Positions 55,036 through 64,000 of a DNA stretch of 64,000 nucleotides are shown one piece after another. Each line of letters begins with the position of its first letter. Within the stretch, counting starts at the first letter, position 1. Origin of the DNA: Rhizobium oryzihabitans. Lineage in GTDB: Bacteria > Pseudomonadota > Alphaproteobacteria > Rhizobiales > Rhizobiaceae. The stretch lies in assembly GCF_010669145.1 (NCBI RefSeq), contig NZ_CP048635.1:1006001-1070000 (forward strand), given 5' to 3'. Both the position numbers and the translations under genes were made by a program. The notes beneath the pieces were generated by a model. The model did no database searches, was not told where the DNA came from, and saw nothing but the letters and a program-made list of their open reading frames with translations.

Positions 55036-56514
55036 ATGCGCATATTCACGGCATCGCTCGCCACCGAAACCAATACGTTTTCACCCGTTCCAACGGATAT
55101 GGACGCTTTCCGCGCGGCCTTTTACGCCGGCCCGGGCGAGCATCCGGAAACGCCGACGCTTTGCTCGTCGCCGGTGCCAATCCTGCGCCGTCGTGGCAAG
55201 ATGGAGGGGTTCACGGTCATCGAGGGTACATCATGTTGGGCGGAGCCGGCGGGGCTCATCCAGCGCCAGACCTATGAAACGCTGCGCGATACGATTCTTG
55301 CCGAGCTCACGGCGGCCTTGCCGGTCGATGCGGTGATTCTAGGCCTGCATGGCGCCATGGTGGCACAGGGTTATGACGATCCCGAAGGCGATTTCCTGTC
55401 GCGGATACGCGCGCTGGTCGGCCCGGATGTGTTGATCGCGGCCGAATTTGATCCCCATAGCCATCTGACAGCACTAAGGGTCGCCAATCTCGACATCATG
55501 GCAACGTTCCTGGAATTCCCGCATACGGATTTCGAGGAACGCGGCGAGCATGTGGTGGAAATGGCGCTGCGCACCCTGCGTGGAGAAATCAGGCCGGTTA
55601 TCTCCACTTTCGACTGCCGCATGATCACCATCTATCCCACCAGCCGCGAGCCGATGCGTTCCTATGTCGACCGTTTGAAGGCATTGGAGGGCAAGGATGG
55701 CATCCTGTCGATTTCCGTCATTCACGGTTTCATGGCTGGCGATGTGCCGGATATGGGCACACGCATTGTTGTCGTCACAGATAATGACAGGGCAAAGGGC
55801 GACGCGCTGGCCGAAAAGCTTGGCCATGAGCTTTATGCCATGCGCAAGCTGACAGCGATGCCGATGCTCGACACGGAGGCTGGCCTGGACATGGCGCTCA
55901 CCATCCGCGGCCATAATCCGGATATGCCGGTCGTGGTGTCGGATATATGGGACAATCCAGGCGGCGGTGTTGCGGGTGACGCCACCCATATTCTGCGGCG
56001 CATGGTGGAGCGCGGCATGGATAATATCGGTGTTGCGACGATCTGGGATCCGATTGCCGTGTCCTTCTGTCATGCGGCAGGTGAGGGGGCCGAGATCGAT
56101 CTGCGCATCGGCGGTAAATCCAGTCCTGAAGGCGGTGAACCGCTGGATTTCCGGATCAAGGTGATGCGCACCGCAGAGGCTGGCTGGCAGAGTTTCCGCA
56201 ACAGCCGCGTTACGCTCGGCCGCGCCGCCGTTGTAAGACCGGTTGGAACGGAGATCGATATCATTCTCATTACCAGCAGAACGCAGACTTATGAGCCGGA
56301 TATCTTTTCCAATCTCGGCATCGATTTTGCCAGAAAAGACGTGCTGCTTGTAAAGTCCACAAACCACTTTCATGCCGGGTTTGCGCCGATCGCCTCGGAG
56401 ATCGTCTATATCGCCGCGCCGACATCCTATCCGACCGACCCGGCAAAAACCGCCTATCGCAAGGCAAGCCTGCAACTTTGGCCAAGGCTGGCCGATCCGC
56501 TCGGGCTGGATTGA
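55036..56514 (+). CDS. MlrC-type (M81) metallopeptidase
   Basis: The 492-residue protein belongs to the M81 family, named from microcystinase C. MRIFTASLATETNTFSPVPT is the usual N-terminus; GLHGAMVAQGYDDPEGD and FDPHSHLT carry likely zinc ligands; SDIWDNPGGGVAGDATHIL is strongly conserved. No signal peptide is seen. With RidA and the D-threonine aldolase-like enzyme, it probably forms a three-gene operon for breaking down an unknown D-amino-acid-containing compound. Confidence 0.92.
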   Translation: MRIFTASLATETNTFSPVPTDMDAFRAAFYAGPGEHPETPTLCSSPVPILRRRGKMEGFTVIEGTSCWAEPAGLIQRQTYETLRDTILAELTAALPVDAVILGLHGAMVAQGYDDPEGDFLSRIRALVGPDVLIAAEFDPHSHLTALRVANLDIMATFLEFPHTDFEERGEHVVEMALRTLRGEIRPVISTFDCRMITIYPTSREPMRSYVDRLKALEGKDGILSISVIHGFMAGDVPDMGTRIVVVTDNDRAKGDALAEKLGHELYAMRKLTAMPMLDTEAGLDMALTIRGHNPDMPVVVSDIWDNPGGGVAGDATHILRRMVERGMDNIGVATIWDPIAVSFCHAAGEGAEIDLRIGGKSSPEGGEPLDFRIKVMRTAEAGWQSFRNSRVTLGRAAVVRPVGTEIDIILITSRTQTYEPDIFSNLGIDFARKDVLLVKSTNHFHAGFAPIASEIVYIAAPTSYPTDPAKTAYRKASLQLWPRLADPLGLD

Positions 56515-56526
56515 GGCTACGGCAGC

Positions 56527-57096
56527 TTATATCCGCCGCAGCGTGATCAGAAAGAACACGCCGTCATCATGGTCGGGCTTGACCGTGAAAGGCAGGCTTT
56601 CCGGGATGAAAATGCTATCCAGCTTCTCCAGCCGGGCACTATCGTTATCGAAGGAAACCGTTAAAGGACGGAGCGACAGGATCATCCTCGTGCCCGTTCC
56701 CGCTTCCGCCGAATAGCTGCCGGAGAGCCTTTCCACGCTGTGGCTGAAGGATGAGCGGCGGGTCATGATGTTCAGATCAACGATCGAACCATCCATCAGG
56801 GACGCATCCACGGGAACATCGGCGGCAAAGGGCAGGGGGGTGCTCTTTGTCGTCAGCGCCACCGGCTCATCTCCTGCAATAGAGAGCGCCATGCCGTTTC
56901 CCTCGATAATGGCAAGTGTGCGGTCTATGCCTGGGAAGCTGGAAAACGGTCCGTCCTGAGCGACGGTCGCCATGCTGATGCGCCATTCGAATGCATCCAC
57001 GGAGGCACCCGGCGGATGGATGGCGATTTCCACCGTAACGCCGCCGCCGTTTTTCCAAGGCATGGTCTTGTATTCAGAAGCGCGCAGTATTTTCAT
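56527..57096 (-). CDS. hutD: HutD family protein
   Basis: The 189-residue protein is a cupin-like HutD (ILRASEYKTMPWKNGGGVTV then EIAIHPPGASVDAFEWRIS, FSSFPGIDRTLAIIEGNGMA). In Pseudomonas, HutD is thought to limit excessive induction of hut genes by binding formylglutamate. Here it is separated from hutU by an alpha/beta hydrolase gene, but has the same orientation. Confidence 0.9.
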   Translation of the reverse strand: MKILRASEYKTMPWKNGGGVTVEIAIHPPGASVDAFEWRISMATVAQDGPFSSFPGIDRTLAIIEGNGMALSIAGDEPVALTTKSTPLPFAADVPVDASLMDGSIVDLNIMTRRSSFSHSVERLSGSYSAEAGTGTRMILSLRPLTVSFDNDSARLEKLDSIFIPESLPFTVKPDHDDGVFFLITLRRI

Positions 57097-57143
57097 GTGA
57101 TGTCCAGAATCGGGTCGTTATTTGGGGGCGGGGGAGCGGAAGT

Positions 57144-58175
57144 TTATGATCCGCGATCATTCTCGATGCGTCGCTCGACCGCTCTTTGCGCCGTCTTGAG
57201 ATCCGACGGTCGGCCGGCCACTTTTTCGATGGCGGCGATGGCAAGGTCGCTGGCGACATAGTCGGATTTATGCCCGAGATTGTGCACGACGATCAAAGTG
57301 GATCCGCGAATATCTCTGGCGAGGTGACGGGAATGTACCTCTGGTGAGACGATGGTGTCCGTATCACCCGTTATGATGACAGTCGGCGCCTTGATGCGCC
57401 GATAGTCCGACGAAGCTCCACGCGCCCATTCGTTGAGGGCCGCGACCTCTTGGGCATTGTGCCGGAAAGCCTTGGGCCGCAGGGCTGCCACGGCATGCGT
57501 CGCCTCCACATAATCGGCGGGCCTGGAATTGGGTGCAAAAACGCCGCGCGTTGCCTGATCCAGCGCCAGAAGACCGGCGGGCGGCGCAATGAAGGTGCTG
57601 AAGAGCGGGCCGGTGAAGGGCGCGTTTGCCGCCGTGTAATACCAGGCAATTCCGCCTTCCCACGGATAGACCGCGGGAGAGAGAAATACGAGGCCGGTGA
57701 CCATATCTGGATGACGGACGGCAAGCGCCGCCGCAATGGCGCCGCCAAAGGAATGCCCGACGACAATGGCTCTTGGGATCCCTCGTTTCTTCATAAGAAG
57801 TGCGATGGCGTCGGCCTGCCCATCCGGGAGAATATTGCCTTTGCCGCCGATATCCGAGTTGCCGTGCCCCGGCCTGTCGACAAACAGCAATTGCGCCCGG
57901 CCGCGGAGCTTTGTGAGAAAGGAGTACATCGGATCGTAAAGGCTGGCGCTCGCCCCGTGAATGAAGAGGATCGGCGGAAGATCGGCGCTTTTTCCCGGCT
58001 CGAACAAGACGCTGTTCAGCTTGTAGCCGCCCACATCTATTCGCACGGGAACGATATGTTCTTTTTCGGAAGTCGTGGCCTGTGTGGCGGAAAGCGGGAA
58101 AAGCGCTCCGAAAACAAGGGTAAAGGCAAGCGGGAGGAACCTGTGCGCCATTCTTCGATCTACCATGTCCTTCAT
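57144..58175 (-). CDS. Secreted or membrane-anchored alpha/beta hydrolase
   Basis: The product of 343 residues carries an N-terminal signal or anchor (about residues 9-34, ending LSATQATT) and an alpha/beta hydrolase core: FIHGASASLYDP, DRPGHGNSD, nucleophile GHSFGG, acid GDTDTIV and histidine HNLGHKSD. I chose ATG 58175, with GAGGG five bases upstream; 58166 and 58151 are alternatives. It lies between hutU and hutD but has no obvious role in histidine degradation. Its substrate is unknown. Confidence 0.82.
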   Translation of the reverse strand: MKDMVDRRMAHRFLPLAFTLVFGALFPLSATQATTSEKEHIVPVRIDVGGYKLNSVLFEPGKSADLPPILFIHGASASLYDPMYSFLTKLRGRAQLLFVDRPGHGNSDIGGKGNILPDGQADAIALLMKKRGIPRAIVVGHSFGGAIAAALAVRHPDMVTGLVFLSPAVYPWEGGIAWYYTAANAPFTGPLFSTFIAPPAGLLALDQATRGVFAPNSRPADYVEATHAVAALRPKAFRHNAQEVAALNEWARGASSDYRRIKAPTVIITGDTDTIVSPEVHSRHLARDIRGSTLIVVHNLGHKSDYVASDLAIAAIEKVAGRPSDLKTAQRAVERRIENDRGS

Positions 58176-58358
58176 GCCCGCCCTCACGGTTAGCGCGGCT
58201 TTCAAACGAGCATAAAGCCGGTCGGTTAAAAACAGCAACGAGCAAAGCCGCAGAGAGCGCAGAAGTTCCACCGCCGCCGACGCGGCATTGATGAGGCACC
58301 AGATTCGGCAATGTGCAAGGGAAGGCGGATCGCGGTCGTCCTCTCCGATCAGATAAAT

Positions 58359-58380
58359 GGCGCAGCCCGAAGGCTGCGCC
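58359..58380 (-). terminator. Hairpin terminator after hutU
   Basis: GGCGCAGCC (58359-58367) pairs with GGCTGCGCC (58372-58380) around CGAA. It lies 12 bases after the hutU stop in the direction of transcription. The following bases (ATTTATCT) are moderately T-rich. Confidence 0.7.
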
Positions 58381-58392
58381 GAGTTTTATCCC

Positions 58393-60078
58393 TTAGTTGC
58401 CGAGGATGCCGGGCAGGCGCAGGCCCTGTTCCTTCGCGCATTCCACGGCAATATCGTAACCGGCATCGGCATGGCGCATGACGCCGGTTGCCGGGTCATT
58501 CCACAGAACCCGCTCAAGCCGCCGGGCGGCATCGTCGGAACCATCAGCGCAGATGACCATGCCGGAATGCTGGGAGAAGCCCATGCCGACGCCGCCGCCG
58601 TGGTGCAGGGAAACCCAGGTCGCACCCGACGCCGTGTTGAGCAGTGCGTTCAGGAGCGGCCAGTCGGAAACGGCGTCCGAGCCGTCCTTCATGGCCTCTG
58701 TCTCGCGGTTCGGCGACGCGACGGAGCCGCTATCGAGATGGTCGCGGCCGATGACAACAGGCGCCTTCAGCTCGCCGTTCTTCACCATTTCATTGAAGGC
58801 AAGCCCAAGGCGATGGCGGTCTCCAAGCCCGACCCAGCAGATGCGTGCCGGCAGGCCCTGGAAGGCGATGCGCTCGCGCGCCATGTTCAGCCAATTGTGC
58901 AGATGCTTGTTGTCGGGCAGCAGTTCCTTCACTTTGGCATCGGTCTTGTAGATATCTTCCGGATCGCCGGAAAGGGCCGCCCAGCGGAACGGGCCGACGC
59001 CACGGCAGAAAAGCGGACGAATGTAGGCCGGGACGAAGCCTGGGAAGGCGAAGGCATTTTCCAGTCCTTCATCCTTGGCGACCTGACGAATATTGTTGCC
59101 GTAGTCCAATGTCGGCACGCCGGCATCCCAGAAGGCGACCATCGCTTCGACATGCTGCTTCATCGAGGCACGAGCGGCGGCTTCGACAGCTTTGGGATCG
59201 CTCTCACGCTTGGCCTTGTGTTCGGCAACGCTCCAGCCAACCGGCAGATAACCGTTGAGCGGGTCGTGGGCCGATGTCTGGTCGGTGACGATATCGGGGC
59301 GCGGGCCGCCATTCTTCATACGCTTGACAAGTTCCGGGAAGATTTCGGCCGCGTTGCCGAGCAGTCCGACGGATTTGGCTTCCCCGGCCTTGGTCCACTT
59401 GTCGATGAGTGCCAAAGCTTCATCCAGCGTCTTTGCCTTCTCGTCGACATAACGGGTGCGCAGGCGGAAATCGATACGGGTTTCGTCGCTCTCGACGGCA
59501 AGGCAGCAGGCGCCGGCCATCACGGCCGCCAGCGGCTGTGCGCCGCCCATGCCGCCGAGACCGCCGGTCAATATCCATTTGCCTTTCAGATTGCCGCCAT
59601 AGTGCTGACGGCCAGCCTCGACGAAGGTCTCATAGGTGCCCTGAACGATGCCCTGCGTGCCGATGTAAATCCACGAGCCGGCCGTCATCTGGCCGTACAT
59701 GGCGAGACCCTTCTTATCCAGCTCGTTGAAGTGATCCCAGGTCGCCCAGTGCGGCACGAGATTGGAATTGGCGATCAGGACGCGCGGCGCATCCTTGTGG
59801 GTGCGAAAAACACCGACCGGCTTGCCCGATTGTACGACGAGCGTTTCATCCTCGTTCAAATCCTTCAGCGTCGCGACGATGCGGTCAAAATCCTCCCAGG
59901 TGCGGGCGGCACGGCCGATACCGCCGTAGACGACCAGCTCATGCGGGTTCTCGGCCACGTCAGGATCGAGATTGTTCATCAGCATGCGCAGCGGCGCTTC
60001 CGTCATCCAGCTCTTGGCATTGAGTTCAGTGCCCTGCGGTGCGCGGACATCGCGGATATTGTGGCGCGGATTGTTCAT
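58393..60078 (-). CDS. hutU: Urocanate hydratase
   Basis: The 561-residue enzyme converts urocanate to imidazolone propionate with a tightly bound NAD+. [20 protein letters not shown] is the family N-terminus; [18 protein letters not shown] binds the nucleotide; [18 protein letters not shown] contains the catalytic-site cysteine region; [18 protein letters not shown] is near the C-terminus. Length is standard (about 557). Confidence 0.97.
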   Translation of the reverse strand: MNNPRHNIRDVRAPQGTELNAKSWMTEAPLRMLMNNLDPDVAENPHELVVYGGIGRAARTWEDFDRIVATLKDLNEDETLVVQSGKPVGVFRTHKDAPRVLIANSNLVPHWATWDHFNELDKKGLAMYGQMTAGSWIYIGTQGIVQGTYETFVEAGRQHYGGNLKGKWILTGGLGGMGGAQPLAAVMAGACCLAVESDETRIDFRLRTRYVDEKAKTLDEALALIDKWTKAGEAKSVGLLGNAAEIFPELVKRMKNGGPRPDIVTDQTSAHDPLNGYLPVGWSVAEHKAKRESDPKAVEAAARASMKQHVEAMVAFWDAGVPTLDYGNNIRQVAKDEGLENAFAFPGFVPAYIRPLFCRGVGPFRWAALSGDPEDIYKTDAKVKELLPDNKHLHNWLNMARERIAFQGLPARICWVGLGDRHRLGLAFNEMVKNGELKAPVVIGRDHLDSGSVASPNRETEAMKDGSDAVSDWPLLNALLNTASGATWVSLHHGGGVGMGFSQHSGMVICADGSDDAARRLERVLWNDPATGVMRHADAGYDIAVECAKEQGLRLPGILGN

Positions 60079-60089
60079 GTGGTTTCCCC

Positions 60090-60890
60090 TTATCGTTTTG
60101 TCGCAAGCGCGAAATTTTCGAGGCGCGTCAGAATGGTTTTGAGATGGACGCGCAGGCGTTCAGCCCTTTCCGCGTCATAGGCAAAGGGCGGCGTCTCGCT
60201 TGCAAGGTGGGTGGATTGTGCAAGCTCCATCTGAATGGCGTGCACGCCGGTTTCCGGCTTTCCATAATGGCGCGTTGTCCAGCCGCCTTTGAAACGCCCG
60301 TTCAGAATGCAGTCGTAACCTTCTGCGGCAGAGGTCACTTCCACGGCTATTTTTTCGATCGCCGGGTCGCAGGTCCTGCCCATATCGGTGCCGATGTTGA
60401 AATCCGGCAGCTTGCCTTCAAACAGGAAAGGAATATGCGAGCGGATCGAGTGGCAATCATAGAGGATGGCGATGCCGTGGATGGCCTTCACCCGCTCGAT
60501 TTCCGCCGCAAGCGCCGCGTGATAGGGCGCGTGAAAGGTTTCCAGCCGGGCAGCGATGTCATCTTGACCGGGTTCCTGCCCCTCATTCCAGATCGGCTTG
60601 CCGTCGAAATCGGTGTCCGGAACGAGGCCTGTGGTGTTTTGCCCCGGATAGAGGCTGACGCCTTCCGGATCGCGGTTGGCGTCGATCACATAACGATGGA
60701 AATTGGCGCGAACCGTCGTCGCATCGGGGATCAGATCTGCATAGAGATCGTGAATATGCCAGTCGGTATCGGCGAGTATCCTGCCATTGTCGTTCAGACG
60801 TTGCCAAATCTCCGCCGGAACCTCGGTGCCGGTGTGGGGCAGGCCGAGAATGACCGGCGATGAACCCTCTCTGATGTCGAAGACGCGCAC
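60090..60890 (-). CDS. hutG: N-formylglutamate deformylase
   Basis: The 266-residue enzyme removes formate from N-formylglutamate, the last step of the five-step Pseudomonas-type histidine pathway. Motifs [43 protein letters not shown] and [11 protein letters not shown] match HutG. Together with HutF, it shows that this organism uses the formylglutamate route. It is adjacent to hutH (one base between the coding regions). Confidence 0.94.
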   Translation of the reverse strand: MRVFDIREGSSPVILGLPHTGTEVPAEIWQRLNDNGRILADTDWHIHDLYADLIPDATTVRANFHRYVIDANRDPEGVSLYPGQNTTGLVPDTDFDGKPIWNEGQEPGQDDIAARLETFHAPYHAALAAEIERVKAIHGIAILYDCHSIRSHIPFLFEGKLPDFNIGTDMGRTCDPAIEKIAVEVTSAAEGYDCILNGRFKGGWTTRHYGKPETGVHAIQMELAQSTHLASETPPFAYDAERAERLRVHLKTILTRLENFALATKR

Positions 60891-60891
60891 C

Positions 60892-62427
60892 TCACACCTC
60901 CAGCTTCGGCAGGATGCCTTCCGAAATGGCCGAAACCAGAGCGCCGGAGGCGATGAGGTCGGATGCCGCCTTCAGATCCGGCGCCATATAACGGTCATCC
61001 TCCAACGAGGGGATCACTTGCCGCAGCACGGCGATTGCCTTTTGTAGCTCAGGGCTGGTTTTCAGCGGCCCACGCAATTCCACGCCCTGAACCGCCGAAA
61101 GCGCCTCGATGCCGAGGATGGCGAAGAGATTTTCCGTCATGGCCAGCAGGCGTCGCGCGCCATGGCAGGCCATCGAGACGTGGTCTTCCTGATTGGCCGA
61201 GGTTGGCGTCGAATCGACGGAAGCCGGGTGCGCCATCTGCTTGTTCTCGCTCATCAGCGCGGCGGACGTGACTTCGGCGATCATCAGGCCGGAATTCAGT
61301 CCCGGTTTCTTCGAAAGGAAGGCGGGCAGGCCATAGGAGAGGGCCGGATCGACCAGAAGCGCCACGCGGCGCTGCGCGATCGCACCGATTTCGCAGATGG
61401 CGAGCGCCGTCTGGTCGGCAGCAAAGGCCACCGGCTCGGCGTGGAAATTGCCGCCTGACACGACGGAGTTGTCGGAAAGCACCAGCGGATTGTCCGTCAC
61501 CGCATTGGCTTCGATTTCAAGCGTGCGGGCCACCTGTCTCAGAAGGTCGAGGCAGGCGCCGTCCACCTGCGGCTGGCAGCGGATGCAATAGGGATCCTGA
61601 ACGCGCTCGTCACCTTCGATATGGCTGACGCGGATTTCGGATCCTTCCAGCAGGTTACGTAGTGCAGCGCCCGCATCGATCTGGCCCTTATGGCCGCGCA
61701 ATGTGTGAATATCGGGATGGAAGGGGGCGGAAGAACCCATGGCGGCATCGGTGGAAAGCGCGCCGGTAATCAGCGCCGCCTGTGCCGCGCGGTGAGCGCG
61801 GAAAAGACCGGCGAGCGCCAGCGCCGTCGAGGTCTGCGTGCCGTTGATCAGCGCCAGGCCTTCCTTGGCGGCGAGAACGACCGGGGTCAGCCCGGCTCTT
61901 GCGAGCGCCTCGCCGGCGGGCAGAAGCGCGCCTTCATAAAATGCCTCGCCTTCGCCCATCATCACAGCGGCCATATGGGCAAGCGGCGCGAGATCGCCGG
62001 AGGCGCCAACCGAACCTTTTTCCGGGATGGAAGGAATGACGCCCTTTTCCAGCATATCCTCGATCAGCCGCACCAGTTCCAGCCGCACGCCGGATGCGCC
62101 GCGACCGAGCGAAATCAGCTTCAGCGCCATGATCAGGCGAACGACATTTTCCGGCAGGGCCGCACCGACACCGCAGCAATGCGACAGGATGAGGTTACGC
62201 TGCAGCGTCGCCACATCGGCCGCGTCGATCTTGATGGAAGCGAGTTTGCCAAAACCGGTATTGATACCATAGACCGGCGAATTGCCGGCGGCGATCTCGG
62301 CGATGCGGGCCGCCGCTTTTTCTATGCCGGCATCAAACGAACGGTCGAGTTTGGCCGTGCCGTTATCCCAGTAGATCGCGGCAAGTTCGGCAAGAGTCAC
62401 GTTGCCGGGGTGAAGCGTGATAGTCAT
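60892..62427 (-). CDS. hutH: Histidine ammonia-lyase
   Basis: The 511-residue lyase converts histidine to urocanate and ammonia. The self-made MIO cofactor arises from the ASG triad in [14 protein letters not shown] (about residue 143). [13 protein letters not shown] and [12 protein letters not shown] are also diagnostic. The start lies four bases inside the end of hutI (overlap ATGA), so the two are translated together. Confidence 0.97.
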   Translation of the reverse strand: MTITLHPGNVTLAELAAIYWDNGTAKLDRSFDAGIEKAAARIAEIAAGNSPVYGINTGFGKLASIKIDAADVATLQRNLILSHCCGVGAALPENVVRLIMALKLISLGRGASGVRLELVRLIEDMLEKGVIPSIPEKGSVGASGDLAPLAHMAAVMMGEGEAFYEGALLPAGEALARAGLTPVVLAAKEGLALINGTQTSTALALAGLFRAHRAAQAALITGALSTDAAMGSSAPFHPDIHTLRGHKGQIDAGAALRNLLEGSEIRVSHIEGDERVQDPYCIRCQPQVDGACLDLLRQVARTLEIEANAVTDNPLVLSDNSVVSGGNFHAEPVAFAADQTALAICEIGAIAQRRVALLVDPALSYGLPAFLSKKPGLNSGLMIAEVTSAALMSENKQMAHPASVDSTPTSANQEDHVSMACHGARRLLAMTENLFAILGIEALSAVQGVELRGPLKTSPELQKAIAVLRQVIPSLEDDRYMAPDLKAASDLIASGALVSAISEGILPKLEV

Positions 62428-63683
62428 GGGTAAACCTTCTGTCCCTTAAAAATGCGGGCGTGGAGCGGATTGAAACCGATGCGGTAGACAAGCTCAGCCG
62501 GGCGTTCGATGTCCCAGATGACGAAATCGGCGGATTTTCCTGTTTCCAGCGTGCCGGTTTCCGCAAGCAGGCCGAGCGCATTTGCGGCATTGCGCGTCGT
62601 CGCCGTCAGGCATTCCTCCACCGTCATGCGGAAAAGAGTGGCACCCATATTCATGGTCAGCAGCAGGGAGGTGAGCGGCGAAGTGCCGGGATTGCAATCG
62701 GTCGCAAGTGCAATGTCAGCGCCCGCATCGCGCAGGAGCTGAACCGGTGGGGCCTGTTTTTCCCTGAGTGCGTAAAAGGCGCCGGGCAGCAGCACGGCCA
62801 CCGTTCCCGCTGTCCCCAGCGCCTTTGCACCGGCTTCATCGAGATATTCCAGATGATCGGCGGAAAGCGCGCCGTAAGATGCCGCAAGCTCTGCGCCGCC
62901 GAGGTTGGAAAGCTGCTCGGCATGCAGCTTGACCGGAAGCTTCAGCTGTTTTGCCTTTTCGAAAACTCTGGTCATTTCCTCAACGGAAAAGGCGATGCCT
63001 TCGCAAAAACCATCCACCGCATCCACCAGACCCTCGGCTTGGGCCTCGTCGAGCCCCGGCAGGACCACATCCGTCATATAATCGGCGTTGCGGCCCTTAT
63101 ATTCGGCGGGTGTCGCATGCGCGGCGAGATAGCTGGTGACGATCCGCACCGGGCGCAGCGTCTCAAGCTTGCGCGCGACGCGCAGCATTTTCAGTTCGGT
63201 TTCGATATCGAGACCGTAACCGGATTTGATTTCGATGGTTGAAATACCCTCGGCCAGCAGTGTGTCGAGACGCGGCAGTGCCTGTGCAACCAACGCTTCC
63301 TCGGAAAGCGCGCGCGTATCGCGCACCGAAGAGACGATGCCGCCGCCGGCTTTGGCGATTTCCTCATAGGTCGCGCCATTCAGCCGCATCTCGAATTCCA
63401 TGGCGCGATTGCCGCCGAATACCAGATGGGTGTGGCAGTCGATCAAGGCTGGGGTGATCCAGCGCCCGCCGCAATCGATTGTCTCGTCGGCCGACGCCAG
63501 ATCCGCAGGCAGATCGCTTTCAGCCCCGGCAAAGGCAATGCGGCCGTTGCGGACGGCAATGGCGGCATTTTCGATTGCGCCGATGCCTTCCATGGAAGGG
63601 TTGAATGTCGCGAGCCGAGCATTGCGCCACAATGAAGTGGCGTTTTCCGGTGCCATTCCCTTTGCAGATTTGTTCCCTGGCAT
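62424..63683 (-). CDS. hutI: Imidazolonepropionase
   Basis: The product of 419 residues is an amidohydrolase that opens the imidazolone ring. Metal-binding [33 protein letters not shown] and [10 protein letters not shown] are present. An open frame extends 39 codons upstream, but ATG 63683 gives the usual 419 residues. It is first in the hutIHGU operon and is divergent from hutF. Confidence 0.95.
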   Translation of the reverse strand: MPGNKSAKGMAPENATSLWRNARLATFNPSMEGIGAIENAAIAVRNGRIAFAGAESDLPADLASADETIDCGGRWITPALIDCHTHLVFGGNRAMEFEMRLNGATYEEIAKAGGGIVSSVRDTRALSEEALVAQALPRLDTLLAEGISTIEIKSGYGLDIETELKMLRVARKLETLRPVRIVTSYLAAHATPAEYKGRNADYMTDVVLPGLDEAQAEGLVDAVDGFCEGIAFSVEEMTRVFEKAKQLKLPVKLHAEQLSNLGGAELAASYGALSADHLEYLDEAGAKALGTAGTVAVLLPGAFYALREKQAPPVQLLRDAGADIALATDCNPGTSPLTSLLLTMNMGATLFRMTVEECLTATTRNAANALGLLAETGTLETGKSADFVIWDIERPAELVYRIGFNPLHARIFKGQKVYP

Positions 63684-63712
63684 TTGCTTTTCGCCTTTCT
63701 TTTGTGCGCCAA

Positions 63713-63724
63713 ATGTATATACAT
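63713..63724. promoter_or_regulatory. Palindrome ATGTATATACAT, likely HutC operator
   Basis: A perfect 12-bp palindrome lies between the divergent hutI and hutF genes. HutC, a GntR-type repressor, binds TGTATA-type palindromes in hut promoters of other proteobacteria. One site could control both directions. hutC itself is not in the window and may lie beyond hutF. Confidence 0.65.
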
Positions 63725-63798
63725 AATAATGCGCTTGGCAAGCCGCAATTTCACGGCTGAAAGTGGCCTCGCTGGAAGAGACCAAGAGGAGAGGTGGC

Positions 63799-64000
63799 AT
63801 GACGGCAATTCACGCGGGCGCAGCGCTTCTGGCGCATGGATGGGTGCAGGATGTTCGCATTGTCATCAATGGCGGCGCTGTTTTGTCGGTCGAAACCGGT
63901 GTTTCCCCGCAGTCGCAGGATGAGCGCCATGCCGTGATCGTCCCTGCCATGCCCAATCTCCACAGCCACGCTTTTCAGCGGGCCATGGCTGGACTTGCCG
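63799..64000 (+). CDS. hutF: Formimidoylglutamate deiminase, N-terminal part (cut by window edge)
   Basis: The first 67 residues read [20 protein letters not shown] to [16 protein letters not shown]. The metal-binding HSH motif is at about residues 55-57, as in HutF amidohydrolases. HutF releases ammonia from formiminoglutamate to give formylglutamate, the substrate of HutG. ATG 63799 follows GAGAGGTGGC. The rest lies outside the window. Confidence 0.92.
   Translation, partial: MTAIHAGAALLAHGWVQDVRIVINGGAVLSVETGVSPQSQDERHAVIVPAMPNLHSHAFQRAMAGLA

Noticed and set aside
58357..60180. 607-codon open frame antisense to hutU
   Set aside because: Shadow of hutU on the other strand, with no ribosome site or recognisable domain.

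Overview
The window looks like part of a secondary chromosome (chromid) of an alpha-proteobacterium of the Rhizobiaceae, most likely Agrobacterium. The DNA is GC-rich. A repABC replication/partition operon with palindromic parS sites lies at 47.6-53.2 kb. Around it are core-type genes (tRNA-Val, cpdR, the MmgR small RNA, hisN) and large catabolic operons typical of rhizobia. The genus and the chromid assignment are inferences from gene content and order.

Layout. 0-2.5 kb: end of a sugar ABC transporter operon with a three-copy operator. 2.8-7.4 kb: tRNA-Val(GAC), CpdR, an N-formylglutamate amidohydrolase, MmgR, hisN, a lysophospholipase-like hydrolase, and an Hsp20 gene with an RpoH-like promoter and a ROSE-type RNA thermometer. 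7.4-9.4 kb: a BASS-fold transporter and a divergent LysR regulator. 9.4-19.4 kb: a complete glycerol regulon read leftward, glpR-glpD-glpSTPQUV-glpK. 19.5-32.1 kb: nitrate assimilation read leftward, nasT-nasS-[sigma-54 promoter and leader]-nrtA-nrtB-nrtD-nirB-nirD-nasA-cysG. 32.2-39.4 kb: an FCD-type GntR regulator and a divergent 5-oxoproline/D-glutamate operon (NRAMP-fold transporter, pxpA, D-glutamate cyclase family protein, fused pxpBC, fused biotin carboxylase-BCCP). 39.5-46.9 kb: alpha-amylase, SoxR, a TonB-dependent receptor, a LysR-HTH/TrpD2-fold fusion, LtrA and two small proteins. 47.6-53.2 kb: repC, a counter-transcribed RNA, repB, repA, three parS sites and a flavoprotein. 53.4-56.5 kb: RidA, a D-threonine aldolase-like enzyme and an MlrC-type metallopeptidase. 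56.5-64 kb: histidine utilisation, hutD, a hydrolase, hutU-hutG-hutH-hutI, and divergent hutF running off the end.

Most operons serve carbon and nitrogen scavenging (glycerol, nitrate, oxoproline/D-glutamate, histidine). The regulatory sites I could read fit this: a -24/-12 promoter for nitrate uptake, phased TTCG repeats for GlpR, a SoxR box, an Irr-like iron box and a HutC-like palindrome.

A technical warning matters for any user. Four otherwise intact conserved genes (hisN, hsp20, nasA, nirD) are each broken by exactly one missing base, every time in a run of C on the + strand. Homopolymer under-calling explains this better than four independent mutations.

The best candidates for new biology are the oxoproline operon, whose two fusion proteins together have the domain set of urea carboxylase, and the HTH-TrpD2 fusion protein at 43.9 kb.
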